Assembly (NCBI GenBank): GCA_947593275.1
Contig: CANQDN010000053.1
Location: forward strand, 1-9,035
Origin: an uncultured Bacilli bacterium
GTDB taxonomy: Bacteria; Bacillota_I; Bacilli_A; RF39; UBA660
Reading direction: 5' to 3'
DNA: 9,035 nt
This document shows, piece by piece, positions 1 to 5,367 of the stretch (the first letter of the stretch is position 1; the number at the start of each line of letters is the position of its first letter). A program made the translations under genes and the position numbers. The notes under the pieces were generated by a model. That model was not told the DNA's origin. It saw only the letters and a list, made by a program, of their open reading frames with translations, and made no database searches.

Positions 1-19
1 CTTTGTCGAACTCTTTTTA

Positions 20-49
20 TTGACTAAATTAGACTTTTTATTATAGAAT
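20..49 (+). promoter_or_regulatory. Promoter of the putative type I toxin mRNA
   Basis: TTGACT (20-25) is followed by TAGAAT (44-49) at 18-nt spacing; TATAGA at 42-47 (16 nt) is an alternative -10. Transcription would start near 56, giving a leader of about 100 nt before the small ORF at 158. Seen directly; use as a promoter is inferred. Confidence 0.55.
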
Positions 50-70
50 AAAATTGAACATTTAAGGCGA

Positions 71-148
71 GGTGCCTACCTTGTGTTTTTTCTTTCCTGA
101 TTATTTACCTACCTATTTGAGGGGGGGTTTAATAAGAAAGGAGGCATC
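71..148 (+). promoter_or_regulatory. Leader element able to sequester the toxin Shine-Dalgarno
   Basis: Leader bases GGTGCCTACCTT (71-82) are complementary to AAGGAGGCATC (138-148), which contains the GGAGG ribosome binding site of the small ORF. Ten Watson-Crick pairs and one G-U pair form around a single bulged A. Long-range pairing that hides the ribosome binding site is a known control layer of type I toxin mRNAs. The complementarity is seen; the function is inferred. Confidence 0.5.
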
Positions 149-157
149 AAGGTCATA

Positions 158-259
158 ATGGAAGTAATTCTATTTGTGATATTGTTACCAATGGTAACTA
201 AAAAGACACCTATCAGCATCAAGATTAAACTCGACGTCGCGATAAGTGTCAAGCGATAA
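158..259 (+). CDS. Small hydrophobic/basic peptide, putative type I toxin (33 aa)
   Basis: This is a short ORF starting at ATG 158 and ending in TAA 257-259. The ribosome binding site GGAGG is at 140-144, with rather long 13-nt spacing. The product begins with a hydrophobic stretch (MEVILFVILLPMV) and continues with a lysine-rich tail (TKK, IKIK, SVKR), the usual layout of small membrane-acting type I toxins. The main support is the locus: own promoter at 20-49, a long leader that can hide the ribosome binding site, a converging antisense transcript (about 199-305), and nested terminators. The peptide is not clearly assignable to the Fst, TxpA or holin-like toxin families, and the hydrophobic part is short for a full membrane span. 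It could be a degraded copy, or only the RNA pair may matter. Confidence 0.45.
   Translation: MEVILFVILLPMVTKKTPISIKIKLDVAISVKR
199..250 (-). terminator. Terminator of the antisense RNA
   Basis: GACACCTATC-a-GC (205-217) pairs with GCGATAAGTGTC (239-250), 11 pairs with one mismatch and one bulge. Read on the minus strand the stem is followed by TTTTTAG (plus 199-204 is A-rich), an intrinsic terminator. On the plus strand the stem lies within the peptide-coding part of the mRNA and may stabilise it. Confidence 0.55.
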
Positions 260-263
260 TTTC

Positions 264-297
264 GTAGACATTTTGTCCTTAAATGTTCTACATTTTG
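264..297 (+). terminator. Terminator of the toxin mRNA
   Basis: GTAGACATTT (264-273) pairs with AAATGTTCTAC (281-291) around loop TGTCCTT with one bulged T, followed by ATTTTGATTTT. It lies five bases after the small ORF's stop and would end the plus-strand transcript inside the antisense RNA's template. Confidence 0.5.
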
Positions 298-311
298 ATT
301 TTACCATTTTT

Positions 312-339
312 ATTATAGATTGTAAATACTTTATGTTAA
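312..339 (-). promoter_or_regulatory. Promoter of the antisense RNA
   Basis: On the minus strand TTAACA (plus 334-339) and TATAAT (plus 312-317) are separated by 16 nt, with a start near 305. It faces the toxin gene. Confidence 0.5.
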
Positions 340-363
340 CTCTATTAATAATACATAAAACTC

Positions 364-392
364 TTGATTTTTATTAAAATTTCTGTTATTCT
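364..392 (+). promoter_or_regulatory. Promoter of tRNA-His
   Basis: TTGATT (364-369) and TATTCT (387-392) at 17-nt spacing; the start would fall at about 399, immediately before the tRNA at 403. Confidence 0.6.
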
Positions 393-402
393 ACTATTGC
401 AT

Positions 403-479
403 GGCGGAATTGGTGAAGTGGTTAACACGGTAGATTGTGGCTCTATTATGCGTGGGTTCGACTCCCACATTTCGCCCCA
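403..479 (+). tRNA. tRNA-His (anticodon GTG)
   Basis: A complete cloverleaf can be drawn by hand. The acceptor arm is 404-410 with 469-475. The D-arm has a three-pair stem. The anticodon stem is 430-434 with 442-446 and its loop holds GTG at 437-439. The variable loop has 5 nt. The T-arm is GTGGG (452-456) with CCCAC (464-468) around TTCGACT. G403 is the encoded extra G at position -1, opposite discriminator C476; this pair is the identity mark of bacterial tRNA-His and fits the GTG anticodon. The 3' CCA (477-479) is encoded. It reads histidine codons CAC and CAT. It is a single tRNA flanked by its own promoter and terminator. Confidence 0.96.
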
Positions 480-518
480 TTTTGAATTTTACGCACACTA
501 TTGTTGCGAAAGATAGGT

Positions 519-555
519 AAAAGTTCATAATACTGGATATTATGGACTTTTTTTG
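519..555 (+). terminator. Terminator downstream of tRNA-His
   Basis: AAGTTCATAATA (521-532) pairs with TATTATGGACTT (538-549), 12 pairs with one wobble, loop CTGGA, followed by a run of T to 554. It is a clear intrinsic terminator. Confidence 0.85.
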
Positions 556-600
556 TATCTACTGAAATTTAATGCTTACTTTATATAACTTATAAAAATA

Positions 601-615
601 ACAGACAGTGTCTGT
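601..615 (+). repeat. Perfect 7-bp palindrome upstream of the RHH operon
   Basis: ACAGACA-G-TGTCTGT is a perfect inverted repeat with a one-base centre, in the otherwise featureless gap between the tRNA terminator and the next operon. It is the right size for a dimeric repressor site, although it lies about 85 bp upstream of the -35 box of that operon. Confidence 0.5.
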
Positions 616-658
616 AAAATTGGATGAATGAAAAATTAATTATAGGTTAAAGCATGTG

Positions 659-693
659 TTGCTATAAATAGTAAATATAAAAATTTATAGCAA
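659..693 (+). promoter_or_regulatory. Perfect 11-bp inverted repeat, candidate operator
   Basis: TTGCTATAAAT (659-669) and ATTTATAGCAA (683-693) are exact reverse complements separated by 13 nt. The right arm ends 7 bp before the -35 box at 701. The position fits an operator for autoregulation by the ribbon-helix-helix proteins encoded downstream. It has no T-run behind it, so it is not a terminator. Confidence 0.5.
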
Positions 694-700
694 AACTATA

Positions 701-729
701 TTGACAAACAAATTTATCAATAATATAAT
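701..729 (+). promoter_or_regulatory. Consensus sigma-A promoter of the RHH operon
   Basis: TTGACA (701-706) and TATAAT (724-729) at 17-nt spacing match the consensus exactly. The predicted start near 736 leaves a very short leader before the ATG at 751. A promoter this strong in front of putative DNA-binding proteins suggests repression by the operon's own product. Confidence 0.85.
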
Positions 730-750
730 GGGGTTAATGAGGTGATACAT

Positions 751-1002
751 ATGAAAATAATAATTGATGAGGAATTAAATGGTAACAAGAGATTTAGCAC
801 TACTTTAAAAAAAGAGACTGTAGCTAAATTAAAGTCTATGAAAGAAGAATTAAAAAGGGATAATCCAAGAATAACTTATAGTATACTTACAGAAATGGCT
901 TTTGAGGCCTTATTTAAAAAATATAACTTAAAAGAGTGTGAAATAGAAGATACTATACCGGTTATTGTAAAAAAGAAAGGATATAAGGTAAGTTATGAAT
1001 AA
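751..1002 (+). CDS. Small ribbon-helix-helix-like DNA-binding protein (83 aa)
   Basis: ATG 751 is preferred to an in-frame GTG at 742, because AGGTGA (740-745) sits at proper spacing for 751 and would overlap the GTG. Residues about 13-21 (KRFSTTLKK) resemble the DNA-contacting beta strand of the CopG/Arc/MetJ fold. They are followed by an amphipathic helix (about 22-36) and, after a turn at NPR, a second helix (about 41-58, ITYSILTEMAFEALFKKY). The last 25 residues are a short acidic-then-basic tail. No family is recognised with certainty. It is first in an operon with the gene at 995, overlapping it by 8 nt, behind a consensus promoter and an 11-bp inverted repeat. A role as transcriptional repressor or antitoxin-like partner is inferred from fold and context. 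Confidence 0.7.
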   Translation: MKIIIDEELNGNKRFSTTLKKETVAKLKSMKEELKRDNPRITYSILTEMAFEALFKKYNLKECEIEDTIPVIVKKKGYKVSYE

Positions 1003-1606
1003 TTATGCTCGTGAAACTATTAAAAGTCGTTTAAATAAAATAGAAAAACGTCAATTAACAATTAATCTACCCGCTCTAACTATAGCACATTTTGATAAAT
1101 TAATTGCTACTTTTTCAGAATTAAATAATGTTGTTTATACGCGTAATGCTTTTTTAGAAGACGCTATAAATAGTTATATTGAAGAATTAGAAAATTATTT
1201 GAAAGAACAAAAAGATACCATAAGTATTCCAAAACATGAAAAAGAAATACCTCAAGAAACTTTTTATGATATGGCTATTTATCCGGGATTTTTAGATGGA
1301 TTTCAAGAAGAATTTATTAATAATAAAAGATGGTTTCCGGTACGTATTCAAAAGGATCGGATTTCTAAAATAAAGTATATTGCTATTTATATAGGTAGAC
1401 CAATATCCGCTATAACGCATTATGCTATTGTGGATAAATATATACCTTGTGAAAATAATCCTAATAAATATACTATCTTATTAAAAGATATTCATAAATT
1501 AAATAAATCGATTAAACTTGGGAATATTTCTCCGGTGGCAACTAGATCTCCTAAATATACTACTATTGATAAATTTTTACACGCAACAACTTTTAAGGAC
1601 TTATAA
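995..1606 (+). CDS. Protein with RHH-like N-terminus and unknown C-terminal domain (203 aa)
   Basis: The start ATG overlaps the end of the preceding gene by 8 nt and has only a modest AAGG ribosome site (985-988), so translational coupling is likely. Residues about 18-65 (KRQLTINLP, then helices HFDKLIATFSEL and TRNAFLEDAINSYIEEL) look like a second ribbon-helix-helix unit. It is the same layout as the upstream gene, suggesting an ancient duplication or a heterodimer. After a charged linker (65-85), residues about 90-203 form a separate alpha/beta domain with short strands (KIKYIAIYIG, HYAIVDKYI, KYTILL) and a C-terminal SPKYTTIDKFLHATT segment. The strand pattern is loosely reminiscent of PUA/ASCH-like barrels, but that is a guess; no catalytic motif is identified. 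It could be the effector of a two-gene module or a ligand-sensing regulator. Confidence 0.65.
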   Translation: MNNYARETIKSRLNKIEKRQLTINLPALTIAHFDKLIATFSELNNVVYTRNAFLEDAINSYIEELENYLKEQKDTISIPKHEKEIPQETFYDMAIYPGFLDGFQEEFINNKRWFPVRIQKDRISKIKYIAIYIGRPISAITHYAIVDKYIPCENNPNKYTILLKDIHKLNKSIKLGNISPVATRSPKYTTIDKFLHATTFKDL

Positions 1607-1624
1607 AAAATAAATTAGTTTTTC

Positions 1625-1783
1625 TTATTTGTCTTTTTCTAATTCGTTTATTATTTCTTGGATTTCTTCTTTATTTTCAGGATTTAAACTATATAAACAT
1701 TTATAATATTCTAATAATTCTTCTTCACTTGTATTATCTTCTGTAATTAGTTTATACTCTTCTTCCATCTTATTTTCGGACAT
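1625..1783 (-). CDS. Small acidic protein (52 aa) coupled to the HEXXH protein gene
   Basis: The ORF runs on the minus strand from ATG 1781-1783 to TAA 1625-1627. It has a strong AAGGAGG ribosome site (plus 1793-1799) that lies within the end of the upstream gene; the two genes overlap by 14 nt. The product is highly acidic, with clusters such as MEEEYK and TSEEELLEYY, and ends in a probable helix (NKEEIQEIINELEK). There are no membrane segments or known motifs. The overlap and the excellent ribosome site make a real gene likely despite its size. It may be a partner or inhibitor of the 445-residue protein; this is inferred only from coupling and charge. Confidence 0.65.
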   Translation of the reverse strand: MSENKMEEEYKLITEDNTSEEELLEYYKCLYSLNPENKEEIQEIINELEKDK

Positions 1784-3107
1784 TATTATTTTCCTCCTTT
1801 AAGTAATTTTCTTCAATTATTTGCATTAAATTATTAATCTTTTCTATTTCGTTTGCTATTAGTTTTAGATTAAGATTTCTACTCGTTATTCCCATCATGT
1901 AATATAATTTGTGACTTTTAATATTATCTAGTTCTGTTTTTAGGCGATTTAAGTTTTCTTTTAAGCTCTCTTTTAGATAATTAATATTATCAGCAGTTAA
2001 AACGCTTTTTAGGTCTTCTTCAGGCATTTTTTTAATTAACCGATATATTAAGTAATAGTAGAAGTCTTTAACATCTTTTTTATTTGCTTTAGTATTATTT
2101 AAGGCAATATTTAAGTCATTAATTAGGGTATTTAAGTCTTTTCTTGTGCCATCTTCGTTATACATTTTAGCAGTTATAGCATCTAGGGCTTTAGGTGATT
2201 TTTGAATTACAAGATCTAATAAGTTTTCGATATAATCTTCTTGAGTTATAAAGTTATCTTTTCCTAAAGAGTTTAGTATTCCCATGCTGTTTTCTTGGGC
2301 TTTGGCAGTGATTCCTTTGTTGTTTAAATCAGTTAGAATATTTATTTTAAATTGAGGATTTTGGGCAAGTATTTTTTCTTTAGCTTTTTTAATACCAAAT
2401 AATTCGGCATTTTTTTCTTCTCTTAAAATGTCATAAAATAATTTATAGAAAGTATTTTTGCCATTTATTTCATATTCGACTTCTCTAAATGTATGAACCA
2501 TAGCATATTTTAAGATGTCTATTTTATAACAGTTGGGGTTGTTTGCGAGTTCTTTTACGATTAGATGATATTCTTCATGATATAAGTATTGATATATTCT
2601 AAAAATGAGAGTGCTATTACTTAAGGTTCTATCTAGGTTTTCATTAAATTTTAATTCATGAGTGTTAAAGCCATCAAATACTTCAGCGTAGGTTTTACTA
2701 AAAAAATTACCGGAGTTTTCAAAGGTTAGATGAATGGGTAAGTTGAGATCTTTTTGGATATCTTCTACAATACTATTAACAATTATTTTTATATATTTGC
2801 GAGTATCTAGTTTATCAGGGTTTTTGATCATATAGTTTTTTATTTCTTCTCTTAAAAGGCTTAATAATGGTTTATCTTTTAAATTAGAGTATTTTAGTAA
2901 ATATTGGGCAATCGTGTCAATCTTTTTACTTGGGGCAGTTTCCAGGTCTTTTCTTAGTTCGTCAAAAAAGTCTTTAATATTAAAAGGAAAATCTTCATCT
3001 TTAAAAGTTTTGGGATTGAAATATTCAATTAAAGTATCAAAATCATCCGCTAAATTAAAGTAAGTATGTTTATCTTTAGAACTAATTAAAAAATCTACTC
3101 TATTCAT
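1770..3107 (-). CDS. Uncharacterised 445-aa protein with HEXXH (zincin-like) motif
   Basis: The start at 3107 is supported by AAGGAGG four bases upstream (minus strand). The protein is largely helical, soluble and lysine/glutamate-rich, without a signal peptide or membrane segment. Residues 177-181 read HEEYH inside a helix (IYQYLYHEEYHLIVKEL), matching the zinc-binding HEXXH pattern of metallopeptidases. About 50 residues later REEKNAELFG (229-238) supplies Glu231-x-x-x-Glu235, placed like the third ligand of gluzincins. The flanking regions (1-120 and 260-445) are helical with no recognised domain. A metallopeptidase function is therefore plausible but unproven; HEXXH occurs by chance in helical proteins. 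It forms an operon with the 52-residue acidic protein and is divergent from the GNAT gene. Confidence 0.75.
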   Translation of the reverse strand: MNRVDFLISSKDKHTYFNLADDFDTLIEYFNPKTFKDEDFPFNIKDFFDELRKDLETAPSKKIDTIAQYLLKYSNLKDKPLLSLLREEIKNYMIKNPDKLDTRKYIKIIVNSIVEDIQKDLNLPIHLTFENSGNFFSKTYAEVFDGFNTHELKFNENLDRTLSNSTLIFRIYQYLYHEEYHLIVKELANNPNCYKIDILKYAMVHTFREVEYEINGKNTFYKLFYDILREEKNAELFGIKKAKEKILAQNPQFKINILTDLNNKGITAKAQENSMGILNSLGKDNFITQEDYIENLLDLVIQKSPKALDAITAKMYNEDGTRKDLNTLINDLNIALNNTKANKKDVKDFYYYLIYRLIKKMPEEDLKSVLTADNINYLKESLKENLNRLKTELDNIKSHKLYYMMGITSRNLNLKLIANEIEKINNLMQIIEENYLKEENNNVRK

Positions 3108-3132
3108 GGGGCCTCCTTATGTTCTTAATGTT

Positions 3133-3161
3133 ATTTTAGCATTTTTAATAGTGATAAACAA
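3133..3161 (-). promoter_or_regulatory. Promoter of the HEXXH-protein operon
   Basis: On the minus strand TTGTTT (plus 3156-3161), 17 nt, then TAAAAT (plus 3133-3138) with an extended TG element (TGC before the -10). It is divergent from the GNAT promoter, with about 20 bp between the two -35 regions. Confidence 0.55.
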
Positions 3162-3181
3162 TGGGAAGTTCGAATTTTTAC

Positions 3182-3210
3182 TTAAAAAATGTTTAAAGAT
3201 ATGTTAGAAT
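3182..3210 (+). promoter_or_regulatory. Promoter of the GNAT acetyltransferase gene
   Basis: TAGAAT (3205-3210) with an extended TG (3202-3203); a weak TTAAAA (3182-3187) lies 17 nt upstream. The start would be near 3217, giving an almost leaderless message whose AGGAGGG ribosome site begins at once. Confidence 0.5.
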
Positions 3211-3228
3211 AAAGATAGGAGGGATTTT

Positions 3229-3705
3229 ATGGAATATCCTTTAGAAACTTTGAAGTTAGTGACTTTTGATAAAAATAATCTGGAACATATGCTATTTTTA
3301 AAGAGTTTAAGGCAAGATGAAAGTATTAAAGAGCGTTTTCAAGGGATAGCGGCTAATTTGCTTCATCCAACAGATAGATTTTGGGGGAATAGTTATTTTG
3401 TGAAAGATAAAGATACTTTAGTGGGTTTTTTAAATATTGGAAATTATAATATAGAGGAAAAGAGTGTTTATTTAAGGGGAGCAACTCTTAAAGGTTATCG
3501 AGGTATGGGGTATGGTAAAAAATTTTTAAAAGAAAGTACAGATTATATATTTAATAATTATTTACAAGTGGAAAGTATAAGACTTGTTATTGCAAGGGAT
3601 AATATTGCTAGTTTAAAAACAGCGGAAGATTGTGGGTATACTTGGCTTAATAAAGATATTTATATTGCATATAATCCTAATTTAAGGAAAGATTTAACGC
3701 TTTAA
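3229..3705 (+). CDS. GNAT-family N-acetyltransferase (158 aa)
   Basis: The protein is predicted to transfer an acetyl group from acetyl-CoA to an amine; the substrate cannot be told. Motif A is present as RGMGYG (91-96), the pyrophosphate-binding loop at the start of a helix, preceded by the strand VYLRGATLKGY. Motif B is RDNIASLKTAEDCGYTW (123-139), with the Asn and Ser typical of RimJ/RimL-like enzymes. Strand KDTLVGFLNIGNY (61-73) fits the beta-4 region. Length is normal for a single-domain GNAT. The start ATG is set by AGGAGGG (3217-3223) at 5-nt spacing. It has its own promoter, and its terminator hairpin overlaps the start region of the LigD-like gene, so the functional link to that gene is uncertain. 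The family call is firm. Confidence 0.92.
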   Translation: MEYPLETLKLVTFDKNNLEHMLFLKSLRQDESIKERFQGIAANLLHPTDRFWGNSYFVKDKDTLVGFLNIGNYNIEEKSVYLRGATLKGYRGMGYGKKFLKESTDYIFNNYLQVESIRLVIARDNIASLKTAEDCGYTWLNKDIYIAYNPNLRKDLTL

Positions 3706-3722
3706 TACTTATACTTTTTTAA

Positions 3723-3757
3723 AAAACATCTCAAACTAATATTAGAGGTGTTTTATT
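3723..3757 (+). terminator. Terminator hairpin that contains the next gene's ribosome site
   Basis: AAAACATCTC (3723-3732) pairs with GAGGTGTTTT (3745-3754), 10 pairs with one wobble, 12-nt loop, followed by ATTT. The 3' arm carries GAGGTG, the ribosome site of the LigD-like gene (ATG 3759, 8-nt spacing). In read-through transcripts the folded hairpin would hide that site. Confidence 0.65.
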
Positions 3758-3758
3758 T

Positions 3759-5132
3759 ATGGGTAATTTAAGAAAGTATAATGCTAAAAGAGATTTTTCT
3801 AAAACTTTAGAACCAAAAGGGAAAAAGGGGAAAGGTATAAAGAAATTAAGATTTTCAGTGCAACATCATTTGGCAAGACGAGATCATTATGATTTAAGAT
3901 TAGAATGGAATGGCGTTTTAATTAGTTTTGCAGTTCCTAAGGGGATGTCTTTTTCTCCTAAAGATAGGCGACTTGCGGTAAAAGTAGAGGATCATCCTTT
4001 ATCTTATCGGAAGTTTGAGGGAGTGATACCTAAGGGAGAATATGGGGGTGGCGTAGTGATGCTTTTTGATTATGGTTACTACGAACCTTTAAAAGATTTT
4101 AAAGAAGGCTTAAAAAAAGGGAATATTAAGTTTATTTTAAAAGGGAAAAGATTGAAGGGAGGATGGTCGTTAGTGAGGTTTCAGGAGGATAATTGGTTTT
4201 TAGTTAAAGAAAAAGATGAATATCAAAATACGGATGATGTAAATAATTATAAGACGAGTGTTAAAACTGGGAGAACTATGAAGGAAATTCTTGAAAATAA
4301 AAGAGTTTCTAGGCCTAAAACAAGTAGGAAAGAAGCGATTGTGTGTGGGATTAAAATAACTAATCCGGATAAAGTAATATTTAAGAATCCTAAAGTTACA
4401 AAGTTAGATATTGCTATTTATTATCATAAAATAGCGCCTAAAATGCTTCCTTTAATGGAAAATCGGCTTATTAGTACGATTCGGATGCCTGATGGAGAGG
4501 GTGGAGAAAAGTTTTTTAAAAAACATTTTGATGCGAATCCGTATTTGGGGAAAGTAACTATTCCTAGTGAAAAAGGGCATAAAGAAGACTATTATTATAT
4601 TAAGGATGAGAAAGGTTTAATTTATGAAGTTCAGATGAATAGTTTTGAGTTTCATATTTGGGGGAGTAAAGTTGCTTCTTTAAATCATCCGGATTTGATG
4701 GTTTTTGATTTGGATCCTGATAAAAAATTAGGTTTGAAACAAATTAGAGATGGGGTAAAAGATATAAAAAAGTGTTTGGATGAGTTAAATTTAAAGGCAT
4801 TTTTAAAGACTAGTGGAGGAAAGGGGTATCATGTGATTGCAAAAATAAATACGAGAATGAGTTGGGCTAAGTTTAAAAAGACATCTGAGCAAATAGTGAA
4901 AGTGTTAGAAGCTAAATATCCGGATAAATATACTACGAATATTCGTTTAGAAAATCGGGAAGGAAAAATATTTTTGGATTATTTAAGAAATGGTAAGGGC
5001 GCTACAAGTGTTGCTCCTTATTCTTTGAGGTTAAAAGAGAAACCTAGTATTTCTATGCCTATTTCGTGGGCTAAATTGGATAAAGTAAAGCCTGATCAAT
5101 TTGTTATAGCGGATTTTTTGAAGAAAGATTAA
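3759..5132 (+). CDS. LigD-like protein: 3'-phosphoesterase plus primase-polymerase, no ligase domain (457 aa)
   Basis: The N-terminal domain (about 1-160) matches the LigD 3'-phosphoesterase, which trims 3'-phosphate and 3'-ribonucleotide ends during double-strand break repair. The active-site set His37, His43, Asp45, Arg47, His79 and Tyr83 keeps the spacing of the well-studied Pseudomonas LigD residues (42, 48, 50, 52, 84, 88). The C-terminal domain (about 195-455) is the LigD archaeo-eukaryotic primase-type polymerase. It has VFDLDP (metal ligands Asp317, Asp319), the TSGGKGYH loop (351-358), third metal Asp407 in FLDYLR, and GATSVAPYSLR (414-424). A lysine-rich linker joins them. The whole ATP-dependent ligase domain is absent, so the protein is about half the usual length, and no Ku gene is in the window. 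The ATG is fixed by GAGGTG at 3745-3750 and by the conserved N-terminus. Both catalytic centres look intact, so it is not a pseudogene. It would act with a separate ligase or in another end-processing role (inferred). Confidence 0.93.
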   Translation: MGNLRKYNAKRDFSKTLEPKGKKGKGIKKLRFSVQHHLARRDHYDLRLEWNGVLISFAVPKGMSFSPKDRRLAVKVEDHPLSYRKFEGVIPKGEYGGGVVMLFDYGYYEPLKDFKEGLKKGNIKFILKGKRLKGGWSLVRFQEDNWFLVKEKDEYQNTDDVNNYKTSVKTGRTMKEILENKRVSRPKTSRKEAIVCGIKITNPDKVIFKNPKVTKLDIAIYYHKIAPKMLPLMENRLISTIRMPDGEGGEKFFKKHFDANPYLGKVTIPSEKGHKEDYYYIKDEKGLIYEVQMNSFEFHIWGSKVASLNHPDLMVFDLDPDKKLGLKQIRDGVKDIKKCLDELNLKAFLKTSGGKGYHVIAKINTRMSWAKFKKTSEQIVKVLEAKYPDKYTTNIRLENREGKIFLDYLRNGKGATSVAPYSLRLKEKPSISMPISWAKLDKVKPDQFVIADFLKKD

Positions 5133-5149
5133 AGATGGGGAATCTTTTT
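5131..5149 (+). terminator. Weak terminator after the LigD-like gene
   Basis: AAAGAT (5131-5136) pairs with ATCTTT (5142-5147) around GGGGA, followed by TT. It overlaps the stop codon; the stem is short and AT-rich. The remainder of the 235-bp gap to 5367 is AT-rich with no gene seen. Confidence 0.35.
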
Positions 5150-5178
5150 GGGTTGGCTTTGGGTTTTTATTATAAGTT
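5138..5178 (+). repeat. G/T-rich intergenic segment, copy C
   Basis: This segment (blocks TTTTTGGGTTGG, then TTTGGGTTTTTATT, then AAGTTTA) resembles the intergenic segment at 6287-6345. The likeness is short, imperfect and aligned by eye. Confidence 0.25.
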
Positions 5179-5241
5179 TAGGTGAACTTTATTATATTTA
5201 TTATTTTATTAATTATCCTTTAATAAATATTATTAAGTTAC

Positions 5242-5283
5242 CTTTGGTAAATAATTAGGCGTTATTGAACATTCTTTGGTAAA
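5242..5283 (+). repeat. Direct repeat CTTTGGTAAA (two copies)
   Basis: CTTTGGTAAA occurs at 5242-5251 and 5274-5283, 32 bp apart (about three helical turns), just upstream of the promoter of the membrane protein gene. The first copy also forms TTACC-TTT-GGTAA. It is possibly a regulator site. Confidence 0.3.
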
Positions 5284-5289
5284 ATTTTC

Positions 5290-5318
5290 TTTTAATATTC
5301 CTTTTTTTGTGATAAAAT
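5290..5318 (+). promoter_or_regulatory. Promoter of the membrane protein gene (extended -10)
   Basis: TAAAAT (5313-5318) is preceded by TGA, an extended -10; the -35 (TTTTAA, 5290-5295, 17-nt spacing) is poor. The start would be near 5325. Confidence 0.4.
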
Positions 5319-5367
5319 TTATAGAGATAGAAGTAAAGGATAAAAGATGTAAAGGAAAAGGTAAAAT

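Larger units (their letters stand above)
199..305 (-). ncRNA. Putative antisense antitoxin RNA
   Basis: On the minus strand a promoter (TTAACA, 16 nt, TATAAT; plus coordinates 312-339) would start an RNA near 305. It runs through the 3' end of the small peptide gene and meets the hairpin at 205-250, which in this direction is followed by TTTTT, giving an RNA of about 105 nt. It overlaps the toxin mRNA over its whole length and is convergent with it, as in TxpA/RatA- and BsrG/SR4-type modules. The elements are seen; the RNA itself is inferred. Confidence 0.5.

Noticed and set aside
742..750. GTG start at 742 for the first RHH gene
   Set aside because: The ribosome site AGGTGA overlaps this GTG and is correctly spaced for ATG 751.
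403..1606. Integrated element using tRNA-His as attachment site
   Set aside because: No repeat of the tRNA 3' end was found downstream, and there is no integrase; the RHH operon is merely adjacent.
1607..1624. Bidirectional terminator between the convergent operons
   Set aside because: Only a 5-bp A/T stem can be drawn; no credible hairpin.
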